Positions 8,558 through 17,904 of a stretch of DNA of 64,000 bases are shown piece by piece. Below the pieces are notes generated by a model that was given only the letters and a program-made list of their open reading frames with translations, did no database searches and was not told where the DNA came from. Made by a program: the position numbers and the translations under genes. The stretch comes from Cohnella sp. SGD-V74 (lineage in GTDB: Bacteria; Bacillota; Bacilli; Paenibacillales; Paenibacillaceae). Each line of letters begins with the position of its first letter. Position 1 is the stretch's first letter. The stretch spans positions 62,001 to 126,000 of the forward strand of contig NZ_PVYW01000013.1 of assembly GCF_003001675.1 (NCBI RefSeq), written 5' to 3'.

Positions 8558-9814
8558 TTAAGGAACGAGAACCCACACGCCGCCTTTGGACGGAACTTCT
8601 CCTCTCGTCCACCATTTGGCCTGGTACGTCTTGCCTTCATAGGCGACCTTGTCCTGACCGACATAAGCCTTCGACTCGTTCCATGCCTGGACCGCGCCCG
8701 AGCCTGCAGCAGCTTTCCAGACATCGCTGGAATCGGGCTTGTCCCCTTGCGTCCACCAGCTCGCGACATATTCGACGCCGTTATACGTCACCTTGTCGCC
8801 GCCGAGATACACTTTGGAGCTGTCCCACGTTCCTGTACCGGTTCCCGTTCCCGGCTGTCCTCCGCCTTCATTCCCTCCGCCCGAAGCCGGAAGCGTCGCC
8901 GCGATCAATGCGGCGCTGGCCGCCGAGCGGTTGCCCGCCAGATCCACCGCGACGATCGTATAGGAGTAGCTCGTTCCCGCTCCAAGTCCGTTGTCGGTAT
9001 ACAACGTTTGCTTTGTCGTCCCGACGACTTTGCCGTCTCGGCTCACCTCATACTCCTTAATTCCGGCGGACGCGCTGGACGCTTGCCATCCGAGCGTCAG
9101 CGAGCCGCTCGTTTGCCCCGTGCACATGACGCTCTTCGGCGCCGTCGGAAGCTCGATCGGAGACTCGCCCTCCCCGCCGCTTCCTGTTCCCAAGTTCACG
9201 TCGATGGCTTGATAGAAGGCGTTAGCCGTATCCGCAATATCCCATACGCTCAGAATGACGTGATACCCCGTCCGGTCGGCCGGAACGTTGCACTCGTGCG
9301 ACACTTGCATGTCCGGCCGCTTGTTGCCCCCGTCCACCGTGCAGAACGGCTCGGCCTCCAGTTGGTCCCTCGTGAGCGGCTGGTTAGGGTCCCAGCCTTT
9401 CTTCGTAATATAATACCTCCATTGCTTCGTGGAATGATTCGCCGTAAACTGCCAGGAGAACGTATTCTTGCCGCCCTTCAGCTCCACCTTCGTCCAGCGT
9501 TTATCCGACTGGGCGTCCAGCGAAGTAAATACGCCGGCGCTCGCAAGCTGCCCGTCCGCAGGACCCGATGCCGGAAAACCTCCCTTGCCTTCGAGGCTCT
9601 GAGGCTCGTAAATAACCGGACCGCAGTCCTTGTTCTTGCCCGCGGTACACAGCACCGCCCGGCTCGCCGGGGACGACACGTAACCGTGCGCCGAAGCCTT
9701 CTCCGCGACGACCAGCAACGCGGCTGCCGCTATCAGCAGGAACTCCATCGCCACAAGAAGCTTGCCTTGAATCGTTCTCATGCTCATCCAAGCCCATGCC
9801 TGATCTTTCGTCAC
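8558..9814 (-). CDS. AA10 lytic polysaccharide monooxygenase with FnIII and two CBM5/12 modules
   Basis: A secreted, copper-dependent 418-residue enzyme that oxidatively cleaves chitin or cellulose. The GTG start at 9814 has a GAGGAGAGG site 7 nt upstream. The signal peptide (about 1-42) ends ASA, leaving His43 of HGYVSSPASR as the N-terminal copper ligand of the mature protein; the second ligand is His127 in TANHSTKQWRYYITK. The catalytic domain (43-209) closely follows the chitin-active CBP21 pattern, including WDIADTANAFYQAIDVNL. A fibronectin type III domain (about 220-306) and two Trp-rich CBM5/12-like repeats (about 325-368 and 375-418) follow. It is convergent with the btr-like gene, with a gap of 10 nt. 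Confidence 0.93.
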   Translation of the reverse strand: MTKDQAWAWMSMRTIQGKLLVAMEFLLIAAAALLVVAEKASAHGYVSSPASRAVLCTAGKNKDCGPVIYEPQSLEGKGGFPASGPADGQLASAGVFTSLDAQSDKRWTKVELKGGKNTFSWQFTANHSTKQWRYYITKKGWDPNQPLTRDQLEAEPFCTVDGGNKRPDMQVSHECNVPADRTGYHVILSVWDIADTANAFYQAIDVNLGTGSGGEGESPIELPTAPKSVMCTGQTSGSLTLGWQASSASAGIKEYEVSRDGKVVGTTKQTLYTDNGLGAGTSYSYTIVAVDLAGNRSAASAALIAATLPASGGGNEGGGQPGTGTGTGTWDSSKVYLGGDKVTYNGVEYVASWWTQGDKPDSSDVWKAAAGSGAVQAWNESKAYVGQDKVAYEGKTYQAKWWTRGEVPSKGGVWVLVP

Positions 9815-10120
9815 TCGAATTCCTCTCCTCGCGATGAAGTTGGTGATTCCCCCTAAACATAGCGGATAAGATCGGGAATCGAACAGCGTCCTCCGACCCG
9901 GGAGAAAATCGTCCACAGCTTGTCCCGCCGACCTAACCGCCCGCATGCAAGCGGTGAAGCCGTGACCTCGGATGCATCATTTTAATGCCGCTTTAAACAG
10001 TAATGCCAATCCCATCCAGAACTCCGTCCATGTGCCCACCCCTCCGACTGGGAACATCTATTCAACTCTGACCGGAAAACTATATCCGATTGCCTACCCG
10101 CGCCTCCGCCTCTCCAGGAC

Positions 10121-10153
10121 AAAACACCCCCGGCCCGCCAAGGACCAGGGGTA
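10121..10153 (-). terminator. Putative terminator of the efflux gene
   Basis: On the minus strand ACCCCTGG pairs with CCGGGGGT across an 11-nt loop and is followed by GTTTTG. It begins 8 nt after the stop of the ABC-2/YhgE-like gene. Confidence 0.55.
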
Positions 10154-10160
10154 AAATCGT

Positions 10161-11324
10161 CTATAGCCGTTCCGAGGCCGCCTTGGCCTTCTTGATCCCG
10201 GAAGCCAGCAGCAGCGCCAGAAATCCGCCCGCCAAGCTCCACAGCACCGTCCCGTTCGAGCCGACCGCATCCCATCCGCCGAAGTACATCGTTTCCCTCA
10301 GCCCGCCGGAGGCGAATCGGAGCGGAGTCCAGGAATAGATCCAATCGCGCGTCGTTGCCGACAAGAATTCCGGAGCCATGCCCAGCAGCGGCATCGAGAA
10401 AAACATCAGCAGCACGAGCAGCGCCATCGCCGGCAGACCGATCCAGTTCAGCAGGGACGATTGCAGGAGGAAGAACGCAGCGGCGACCAGCCACAGGAAC
10501 GTCCACGTCGCTCCCGCGCTCGCCAGCTCCATCCCGTACCAGGAAGAAGCCATCCAGACGACGAATCCCGCAGCGATTCCCGTCACCGCCAGGCCGATCG
10601 CGGCCTGAAGCCCGACCGACGCCCATCTCCCGCTCCCTGCCGTTCCCGCCTTCTCCCCCGCCATAAACAAGCTCATCGCCGTCACCAGACTGCCGATCCA
10701 CATAATCTGCGTGAGCAGCGCCGGCGCATTTCCGTTCGCATTGTTCGCCCCGGAAGGATGAACGATCTCCTCCTTCACGACGATCGGCGTCAGCAGCGCC
10801 TGCGCCGCGCTTACCGGAATCTGCTGCGTTTGCTGCCCCATCTGCCCGAGCAGTTGCGTCGACATCTCCAATCCGACCCTTCTCATCGCCTGATCCAGAA
10901 CCTGCCTCACGACCGTCGACGCCTGCATGTTCATGCCCTCGTTGACGAGAATCGCGATCTCCGCCGGCTGCGGTTCGGGCGACGCCAGCGACAGCAGGCC
11001 GCGGCTCAAATCCGCCGGAAGCACCAGAGCTCCGTAATATTCGCGTTCATCCAGACCTTCGCGCGCCTTCTCTTCCGAATCGACGATTTCCCAGGCAATC
11101 GGGAACGCCGCATTCGAGGTCAATTTCTCCTTGATCAGCTCTCCCGCCGCAAGCGCGCTCCCTGAGGGAAGCTCTGCCGGCTGGTCCAATACGACCAGGG
11201 CCACCGGCATGTCCTTAGCCTTCGTACCGACCACCGATCCCATCATCGCCGCCCCGAACACCGTCAGCACGATCACCACAACAACAACGCTCAGCCAAGT
11301 CATTTTCTGTTTAAGCAAACCCAT
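10161..11324 (-). CDS. ABC-2/YhgE-like membrane efflux protein
   Basis: A 387-residue membrane protein. There is one N-terminal helix (about 8-30), a long extracytoplasmic domain (about 31-200) that includes EYYGALVLPADLSRGLLSL, then five C-terminal helices. This is the topology of the YhgE/Pip and DUF3533-type ABC-2 proteins, which act in drug or phage-receptor functions without an obvious ATPase partner. The ATG at 11324 follows GGAGAAG closely; upstream in-frame codons lack a ribosome site. A TetR regulator gene is divergent. By context it is a TetR-controlled exporter of a toxic small molecule; the substrate is not known. Confidence 0.65.
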   Translation of the reverse strand: MGLLKQKMTWLSVVVVVIVLTVFGAAMMGSVVGTKAKDMPVALVVLDQPAELPSGSALAAGELIKEKLTSNAAFPIAWEIVDSEEKAREGLDEREYYGALVLPADLSRGLLSLASPEPQPAEIAILVNEGMNMQASTVVRQVLDQAMRRVGLEMSTQLLGQMGQQTQQIPVSAAQALLTPIVVKEEIVHPSGANNANGNAPALLTQIMWIGSLVTAMSLFMAGEKAGTAGSGRWASVGLQAAIGLAVTGIAAGFVVWMASSWYGMELASAGATWTFLWLVAAAFFLLQSSLLNWIGLPAMALLVLLMFFSMPLLGMAPEFLSATTRDWIYSWTPLRFASGGLRETMYFGGWDAVGSNGTVLWSLAGGFLALLLASGIKKAKAASERL

Positions 11325-11383
11325 TTCTTCTCCATCTCCCCATCTATAATAATGAACATAACGTTGATTATCGGGCAATGCGT

Positions 11384-11395
11384 TTATTATAATAA
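11384..11395. promoter_or_regulatory. Perfect palindrome in the divergent efflux/TetR promoter region
   Basis: TTATTATAATAA is a perfect 12-bp palindrome containing TATAAT on both strands. It lies between the divergent efflux and TetR genes and could hold -10 elements or a half of the TetR operator. Confidence 0.35.
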
Positions 11396-11510
11396 GGCGA
11401 CATGGAACCTACAATAATCACATTTAATCCGATTGTTAACTACTCAACACAATCGATTCCGACTGTTCAGCAAGTGGGAAAAAAATCGTCACCGGGAGGA
11501 TCAGCGACCT

Positions 11511-12143
11511 ATGAATAAGATTGATCGCAGACAAATTCGCACGAAGCAGCTTCTGCACCGGGCTCTGTTGGAGAGTATCGAGGAAAAAGGAATCGAGCAC
11601 GTTACCGTAACGGATATCGCCGAACGCGCCGACGTGAATCGCGGGACGTTCTATTTACATTATCGCGACGTGCCGGATATGATGAACAAGGTAATGGACG
11701 AGATGTTCGAGCGGGTGTTCTCCCTCGTGAAGCTTCTCGATCCCCGCGAGCTCAGCGAATACGCCCATGTTGCCGAGCCTTATCCGAAAGTCGTCAGCAT
11801 ATTCGAAGAAATCCGGCGCAACGCCGATTTTTTCAAGGTGATGCTCGGGCCTCGAGGCGACCTCTCTTACGCGATGAAATTTCGCAACCTGATGGCTTCC
11901 CATCTGTTCGGCAAGCTCGAATACCTGCTGCCCGAAGGTTCCCAATCGCTCATTCCCAGAGAATATCTCGTCGCCTACATGACCTCCGCCAACTTCGGCA
12001 TGGTGCTGCACTGGATTCAGAACGGAATGCGGGAAACTCCACACCAGATGGGCTTGATCGCCACCCGGCTCGTGAACGACGGACCGATCGTTTCCTCCGG
12101 GATTAGAGCGGCGTCGCGCGCCGAATCTCCGGGAAACTCATAA
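11511..12143 (+). CDS. TetR-family transcriptional regulator
   Basis: A 210-residue regulator. The helix-turn-helix (about residues 8-55) reads LLESIEEKGIEHVTVTDIAE then ADVNRGTFYLHYRD. The ligand domain is alpha-helical, with a TetR_C_7-like end (YLVAYMTSANFGMVLHWIQN). The ATG at 11511 follows GGGAGGAT by 9 nt. It is divergent from the ABC-2/YhgE-like exporter gene, a classic arrangement in which the regulator represses the pump and itself until a ligand binds. Confidence 0.88.
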   Translation: MNKIDRRQIRTKQLLHRALLESIEEKGIEHVTVTDIAERADVNRGTFYLHYRDVPDMMNKVMDEMFERVFSLVKLLDPRELSEYAHVAEPYPKVVSIFEEIRRNADFFKVMLGPRGDLSYAMKFRNLMASHLFGKLEYLLPEGSQSLIPREYLVAYMTSANFGMVLHWIQNGMRETPHQMGLIATRLVNDGPIVSSGIRAASRAESPGNS

Positions 12144-12236
12144 CTTGCTCATGCTTTTCCGAAAACAATCTTAACAATTATCGCTTAATCTGGGTTCATC
12201 GCTACCCACTCGTACGCATCCGGGGTGATCTCGCTC

Positions 12237-14465
12237 ATGTTCAACGCCGTCTCCATAACCGAACGATTCGCCGCCGTGCCGCCGAGAATATGGCTCACCC
12301 TGGCTTGCGTAACGCTGATTTTGGGCAGCTTGGTCCATTATTTGACCGATTCCTATCGCGATAATCTGATCCGGGAAATCAACCGGGATACCGCCTACGA
12401 ACTGTCCGCCAACGCTTCCGCCTTGGCCACCGCCATCCAGAGCAGACTTCTGCTCACGAACGGCATCAAAGCTTTCGTCATCAACGAGCTCACGCATACC
12501 GGAGCCTTATCCGATTCGCGCTTCCATACGTTCGCCGACAACTTCACTGGCCGGATTCCCGGCATTCGCAACCTCTCGATCTATCCGAACGGAATCGCGC
12601 GGTTCGTCCATCCCTTGACAGGCAACGAGAACATCTTGGGCTTGGATTTGTTCCACAGCGAAGATGCGGAAATCCGGCGCAACGCCGAACGGACCAAGCT
12701 AACCGACGACATGACGATTCTCGGTCCGCGCGAGCTGACTCAAGGAGGTCTGGGTCTGCTCTCGCGGCAAGCGATCGAGCATAACGGCAAATTCTGGGGC
12801 TTCGTATCCGTCGTGCTGGATATTAATCCGATTTTGCAGGAAGCGGATCTGTTTAACGGGGATAAAGGCATCAATTTCTCCGTCAGGGGCAACTCGCTTG
12901 TCCTGATGGGCGATCCCAATCTGTTCGAAGAATCGGCCATTATCCGGAAAATAGAGCTGAGCGACGGCGAATGGGAGATGGCGGCTGTCCCCAACCGCGA
13001 GAGGCTGGAATCCGTCGCGTCCAAAATCCGGATTTTCCGGACGGTCTGCTTAGGATCGCTGGTTCTTCTCATTTATTTCCTCTATGCCCAGATGACGCAG
13101 AAAGCCCGTCTGCAGCAGATCGTGAAGGAACGCACTCACAACCTCGAGATCGCCAACAAGAAGCTGGAATCGACCTTCGACGAGCTGACCGCCGCTGCTT
13201 ACCGGGACGCTGTGACCGGCTTGTACAACCGGACCTATTTTAACGAACAACTGGTTCATAAAATCGAGAGCGGCAGGCTGGCCGGAGAGACGCTGGCTTT
13301 GCTGTACCTGGATCTCGACCATTTTAAAATGATCAACGATTCGTTAGGCCATATCCACGGGGACATGATGCTCAAGGAGGCTGGACGGCGTCTGGCCGAG
13401 CTGCCTTTTCCCGAAGTGGAAATCTCGCGTATCGGCGGCGACGAATTCACGATCATGATTCCTCGCATCGAGAGCATGGAGCAGGTTCGCCAGCTTGCGC
13501 ATCAAGTTCGCGAGCTGTTCCAGAGCCCCTTCGTGATTCGGGACACCGAGCACTTCATGACGACCAGCATCGGCGTCGCCCTCTTCCCTCTGCACGCTCA
13601 GGACAGCGCTTCGCTGATCCGCAACGCGGACCTCGCCATGTATCGCGCCAAAGACGAGGGCAAAAATCAATTCCGCATTTACGACGTATCGCTGAACCCG
13701 AACGCCGAAGAAGCGATGGAGATCAAGAGCAGCTTGCGAGTCGCTCTGGCCAAAGACGAGTTCACGGTCTATTACCAGCCTCAGATCGAAGTGGAGTCCG
13801 GCAAAGTCGTCGGACTGGAGGCGCTGATCCGCTGGGTGCATCCGACGAAGGGCATCATCGCTCCGAACAACTTCATCCCGATCGCGGAGGAGACCGGGCT
13901 GATCGTGCCGATCGGAGAACGGATGCTGCAGATCGTGTGCGCCCAGAGCCGCGCTTGGCTGGACGCCGGACTTCCGCCGATCCGGATTGCCGTCAACCTG
14001 TCGGCCCGGCAATTCGCCCAGAAGGACCTGCCGGAACGGATCGGAGCGATCGTCGGCGAGCACGGCCTCGATCCGCAATCTATCGAGCTGGAGATTACCG
14101 AGAACATGGCGATGAAGGAAGACATGCAGCCCGCCTTGCATACGCTGCGTGACATGGGCTTCACGATCTCGATCGACGACTTCGGCACCCAGTATTCGTC
14201 CTTGAACTACTTGAAGCTGCTGCCCGTCGACAAGATCAAAATCGATCGTTCCTTCGTCAGCGGCATCGCTCGGGACCGCAAGGACGAAGCCATCATCGTG
14301 GCCATGCTGCTCATCGCCAGCCGGTTGAACCTGACCGTCATCGCAGAGGGCGTCGAGACGAGCGAACAACTGGCGTTCCTGCAAGAGAACAATTGCCATG
14401 AAATCCAGGGCTTCATCTTCCATAAGCCTCAACCGGCCGATCAGATCGCCCGTTTGTTGGCCTAA
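12237..14465 (+). CDS. CHASE-GGDEF-EAL cyclic di-GMP turnover protein
   Basis: A 742-residue membrane sensor enzyme. The N-terminal helix (about 20-40) is followed by an extracellular CHASE domain (about 75-250, with PGIRNLSIYPNGIARFVHPL) and a second helix near 275. The diguanylate cyclase motif is intact (GGDEF near 400, in SRIGGDEFTIMIP). The phosphodiesterase domain keeps EAL (near 527), DDFG and IAEGVET. Both activities are therefore possible. The ATG at 12237 has a GGGGTGAT site 7 nt upstream; an in-frame GTG at 12225 is the alternative. CHASE domains sense small extracellular ligands; the ligand is unknown. A strong terminator follows the stop codon. Confidence 0.93.
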   Translation: MFNAVSITERFAAVPPRIWLTLACVTLILGSLVHYLTDSYRDNLIREINRDTAYELSANASALATAIQSRLLLTNGIKAFVINELTHTGALSDSRFHTFADNFTGRIPGIRNLSIYPNGIARFVHPLTGNENILGLDLFHSEDAEIRRNAERTKLTDDMTILGPRELTQGGLGLLSRQAIEHNGKFWGFVSVVLDINPILQEADLFNGDKGINFSVRGNSLVLMGDPNLFEESAIIRKIELSDGEWEMAAVPNRERLESVASKIRIFRTVCLGSLVLLIYFLYAQMTQKARLQQIVKERTHNLEIANKKLESTFDELTAAAYRDAVTGLYNRTYFNEQLVHKIESGRLAGETLALLYLDLDHFKMINDSLGHIHGDMMLKEAGRRLAELPFPEVEISRIGGDEFTIMIPRIESMEQVRQLAHQVRELFQSPFVIRDTEHFMTTSIGVALFPLHAQDSASLIRNADLAMYRAKDEGKNQFRIYDVSLNPNAEEAMEIKSSLRVALAKDEFTVYYQPQIEVESGKVVGLEALIRWVHPTKGIIAPNNFIPIAEETGLIVPIGERMLQIVCAQSRAWLDAGLPPIRIAVNLSARQFAQKDLPERIGAIVGEHGLDPQSIELEITENMAMKEDMQPALHTLRDMGFTISIDDFGTQYSSLNYLKLLPVDKIKIDRSFVSGIARDRKDEAIIVAMLLIASRLNLTVIAEGVETSEQLAFLQENNCHEIQGFIFHKPQPADQIARLLA

Positions 14466-14481
14466 GCCGGATTAAATTATA

Positions 14482-14519
14482 ACAAAGCCCGGAGCGGTTC
14501 CCCCTGCTCCGGGCTTTGT
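14482..14519. terminator. Bidirectional intrinsic terminator
   Basis: ACAAAGCCCGGAGC pairs perfectly with GCTCCGGGCTTTGT around a 10-nt loop. It lies between the convergent GGDEF-EAL and SLH genes and can serve both. Confidence 0.85.
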
Positions 14520-14563
14520 CGTGTTCAATCTTGATTTTGTTTAGCGTCCCCGCGGCTCTCTAA

Positions 14564-17503
14564 TCAGAGCGCAGCTCTATACGCCGCTATTAGCGCGGTT
14601 AGCGCAGCACTGTAATCCTCTCCGTTGGAGTCCTGTGATTGCAGTACCGTTTCCGCGTAGGTAATCGCCTGCCCCAAGTCTTCATCCTGCAGCACCAGCT
14701 GTCGCGACTGCGTAAACAGCAATTCGATCTCCAGCGCGAGCTCGACCGGCAGAACCGTTACTTTTATCTTCTTTTGGGCCGTATGTTGACCGCTGACGCT
14801 CACCTCGATCGTGACTTCGAATTCAAGCGCTTCGTCTGTCGTATTGTAAGCGTTCAGCTTCAAATAGCCTCCAGCCTCTCCCGTAACCTCCAAATAAGTC
14901 GCTTCGGTCACGGAAACCGGTCTTACGTCCGTAATAGTGAAGTCCGTCCGCGATCCCAATGCGCCGCTCGTTCTCAGATAGACGGTATCGGTAACGGTAA
15001 CATCGGTATCCAACTCGAAGTCGACGAACTTGTTCGCTTGCTCAACCGCATAGCCGGCTTCTGACGGAATATCCACTCTGAGTGTCGAACTCTTCTCCTT
15101 ATTCGCGCTCTTGACGGATACCGAGATTGCGTTGGCCTGCTCGCCGAAGTCCAATTCGGTGAACTCCGCCGTGCTTGCCCCCGCCGCTACAGGATTGGAG
15201 GAATATTCTATGCCGTCTTCCAAAATCGCGTACGCGACATCTCCTGGAGAAAGATTCCTCACTCTCAGCACGTCTGCAGCGCCGTAGTTATTCTCGTAAT
15301 GGATCTCATCCAGCAGAGGCGTTCTGCTGACGCCCGAACCGTATTTCGGCGTCGGCGGAGCGTTGGTCAGCTCGTTCTTCTCCACGAACGAGACATTGGC
15401 TCCGTCGATCGTCATTTCGAATACGTTCCAGAACATCTCGGCGCCTTCGCCTGTCGGGATAGCATAAGTCGCCGAAGGGGAAGTCTCCGAGCCTACGTAC
15501 ACTTCTACGCGAGCGTTCGACTTGCGAAGCGTGCTGATTCCAGAGTAATGATGAACATAGAACTGATACGTCCCGTCTACGCGTTGACGGATCGTCGTCG
15601 TCTCCGGGCCGTAGGAGTTCACGTCGTCGATATCTAGATCGGCGTACAGCGTTCCGTTATACTTGTACTCCTTGTAGGAGTACCACGTATGGAATCCCTC
15701 GCCAGTCGGCGTTGGTCCCAACAGATGGGAATCCTCGTCGCGCGGGTTCTCTCCCCAACTCAACACAATGCGGATTTCTTCGGCTCTCGGAATCGTTACG
15801 ATCGTAGCATCCTGCCCAGGATTGTAGCCTCCCGCCGATAGCGAGACTCCTACGACGTAAGTCGTCAGATAACCTTCCTTGATAACCTCTCCGCGGTAGA
15901 CGCCCGGCGCTATCGTCACCACGTAGTAACCGTTCTCGTTCGTCAACGCTGTTGCAACGACATCTCCCGTCTCGTTGCTCACGCCGCGGCGGAATTTAAT
16001 CGTCACGCCCGAGACCGGACTGCCTTGAGCGTCAATAATCGTTCCCGCAAATCCGTAAACCGTCGGAGTGCCGCCCCCGCCTGAACCGGAACCGGAGCCA
16101 GAGCCGGAACCAGAACCGCTTCCAGAGCCGGAGCTGGTCGTAGACGCAGTCTGGCCGTTCACCGTCGCTTGCACTCCGCCGGCCACGACTACGCGTTCCG
16201 GAGTCTGGGCGATCGTAGCGCCGCTGGCGTTAATCGTCGCCGTGCCGATCACGCCTTGGCCCGAGACATGAGCGATAGCGTTCAGGATCAACGACGTGAC
16301 GTTCGCGCCGTTGCCGATCTCCAGATTCGTATTGCCGGCCGCCTGACCGACCAGCAGCTCGGCGATCGAGCCGGATTCCAGGTTAATGTTCAGGGAAGTC
16401 GCGATAACGTCGATCGTCTCGAAGCGCCCGGACAGCTCCACGTTCGCGTTCGCCGGGATCGCTTGGGACAGAACCAGATCCCCAAACCCGCTGCCGGTCA
16501 AATTCGACTCCACGAGTCTGGCGCCCGATTGCAGCGTAATCTCCTCCACCGTCGTCGAACCTTCGGCGACGATTCGGATGCTGCCGTCCTTCTTGTTTAC
16601 GATGACGGTCAACACGAACGAGTCCTGGAGGTGAATACTGTTTTTTCCGCCTCCGTTGATCGTCGTCTTGCCTTTGACCGTCACGTTTTTCAGGTAGACG
16701 TCTCCCTCGCCGATGCTCTCGGCAAGAAGCAAATCTCCTTCAATGACCATGTTGTTCAATGTGACTCCGCCTGCGGTAACCGCTACGGCGCCCTTCACGG
16801 TCGTCGTCTGCGATTTAGAGCCATAATCTCCAGCCTTGTCGTAGGTCGCCGCGTAGACCGGCTGCTTGGCGCCCGACTTCGCGACCGCGCGATCGATGAC
16901 CGTTACCGCCTCTGCGCGGGTCAGACCGTCATAAGGACGGAACTTGCCGCCCGGCGCGCTCATCAGACCGGCAGCGATGACCGCGTCGACAGCCGCCTTG
17001 CTTTGCGTGGACAGCCCGGAAGCGTCCTTAAGAGCCGCTCCTCCGGCTGCCGTTCCCAGCTTGGCAAGCCGAGAGATCATGATTGCCGCTTCGACGCGCG
17101 TGATCGTCTTGTTCGGCTTAAAAGTCTGATCCTGATAACCGTTTATGTATCCTGCCGCTTTCCCCTTCGCCACATCGGCGTAATACCACGCCGTGGCCGA
17201 TACATCGGCGAACGCGATGCTCGCCTCCGCGGAAAACGCATGAGCGCGGTTGACGAAGCTGGCGAACTCCGCTCTCGTCACCGTTTGATCCGGCTTCAGC
17301 GAACCGTCCCTGAATCCTTTGATATAGCCTTTGTCCGCCCATTCCTTCATAACCTTCTCGGACCAGTGGCCTACAACGTCGGCTCCAACCGGCTTCTGGT
17401 CCGCGCCTGCGGAGCCGATCTCCGCCGAAGCGGTACCGAATACGCTCAGTACGAGGCACAAAGACAAAAATAAAACCGCAAGCTTCCTGCCTGCAACGCC
17501 CAT
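14564..17503 (-). CDS. S-layer homology surface protein with carboxypeptidase-regulatory-like domain
   Basis: A secreted 979-residue protein. The signal peptide (about 1-27, ending TASA) is followed by three SLH repeats (about 43-210; for example DGSLKPDQTVTRAEFASFVN) that bind pyruvylated cell-wall polymer. Next comes a right-handed beta-helix-like region (about 225-440) rich in NVTVKGKTTINGGG-type turns. A pure Gly-Ser linker near 475-498 leads into a carboxypeptidase-regulatory-like beta domain (GTIIDAQGSPVSGVTIKF). A DUF2135-like segment (VLSWGENPRDEDSHLLGP) and more beta domains follow. ATG at 17503 is taken as start because GGAAGGG lies 7 nt upstream and the signal peptide begins there. 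The role is cell-surface display, perhaps glycan binding; the ligand is unknown. Confidence 0.85.
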   Translation of the reverse strand: MGVAGRKLAVLFLSLCLVLSVFGTASAEIGSAGADQKPVGADVVGHWSEKVMKEWADKGYIKGFRDGSLKPDQTVTRAEFASFVNRAHAFSAEASIAFADVSATAWYYADVAKGKAAGYINGYQDQTFKPNKTITRVEAAIMISRLAKLGTAAGGAALKDASGLSTQSKAAVDAVIAAGLMSAPGGKFRPYDGLTRAEAVTVIDRAVAKSGAKQPVYAATYDKAGDYGSKSQTTTVKGAVAVTAGGVTLNNMVIEGDLLLAESIGEGDVYLKNVTVKGKTTINGGGKNSIHLQDSFVLTVIVNKKDGSIRIVAEGSTTVEEITLQSGARLVESNLTGSGFGDLVLSQAIPANANVELSGRFETIDVIATSLNINLESGSIAELLVGQAAGNTNLEIGNGANVTSLILNAIAHVSGQGVIGTATINASGATIAQTPERVVVAGGVQATVNGQTASTTSSGSGSGSGSGSGSGSGSGGGGTPTVYGFAGTIIDAQGSPVSGVTIKFRRGVSNETGDVVATALTNENGYYVVTIAPGVYRGEVIKEGYLTTYVVGVSLSAGGYNPGQDATIVTIPRAEEIRIVLSWGENPRDEDSHLLGPTPTGEGFHTWYSYKEYKYNGTLYADLDIDDVNSYGPETTTIRQRVDGTYQFYVHHYSGISTLRKSNARVEVYVGSETSPSATYAIPTGEGAEMFWNVFEMTIDGANVSFVEKNELTNAPPTPKYGSGVSRTPLLDEIHYENNYGAADVLRVRNLSPGDVAYAILEDGIEYSSNPVAAGASTAEFTELDFGEQANAISVSVKSANKEKSSTLRVDIPSEAGYAVEQANKFVDFELDTDVTVTDTVYLRTSGALGSRTDFTITDVRPVSVTEATYLEVTGEAGGYLKLNAYNTTDEALEFEVTIEVSVSGQHTAQKKIKVTVLPVELALEIELLFTQSRQLVLQDEDLGQAITYAETVLQSQDSNGEDYSAALTALIAAYRAAL

Positions 17504-17692
17504 TCTCATACCCTTCCATTCCCTCCGCATGAAGTCATGCTGCTTGTTCAAACAGTGTGCGACATAAGCACTAAACGACATTTAGTCTAAAAGTTCGACA
17601 TATTGAGTATAAGCCTTGGGATATACTGGGTAAATAGGGGAATTGCGCCTTTAGCCAAATTTAATAATAATCGCATCGCTTATCCGACACTC

Positions 17693-17757
17693 GCGGCCCC
17701 GGTCCCGTCATTAGTGCCGCCTGGCGGGCTTCTTCGCCTCATCCCTCGGAGGGCCGC
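17693..17757. other. Structured intergenic element with a GCGGCCC/GGGCCGC outer stem
   Basis: GCGGCCC (17693-17699) pairs with GGGCCGC (17751-17757), enclosing about 50 nt with inner complementarity (CCGCC/GGCGG). On the plus strand it is followed by TTTTAT. It lies in the 401-bp gap between the SLH and helicase genes, about 190 nt upstream of the SLH start. It could be a terminator of a short plus-strand RNA or a 5' leader structure of the SLH gene. I could not match it to a known riboswitch. Confidence 0.3.
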
Positions 17758-17776
17758 TTTTATACTTGCTTAATAC

Positions 17777-17815
17777 TGAAAAGGTCCCCGCTTCTTTACG
17801 AAGCAGAGACCTTCT
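17777..17815 (-). terminator. Intrinsic terminator of the DEAD-box helicase gene
   Basis: On the minus strand AAGGTC-N3-GCTTC pairs with GAAGC-N3-GACCTT, followed by TTTTC. It is 90 nt downstream of the helicase stop. Confidence 0.65.
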
Positions 17816-17904
17816 TCTAGATGTGCGAACGACAGACGCTTGCGGATGATCGCCGCCGTCCTGCGACGCCAAGCGCCGCGCGGCCGTTTATCCCTCTCCG
17901 CCGC

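Noticed and set aside
17693..17757. c-di-GMP or fluoride riboswitch in the SLH gene leader
   Set aside because: The conserved core sequences of either class are absent on both strands; only a generic GC-rich fold is visible.
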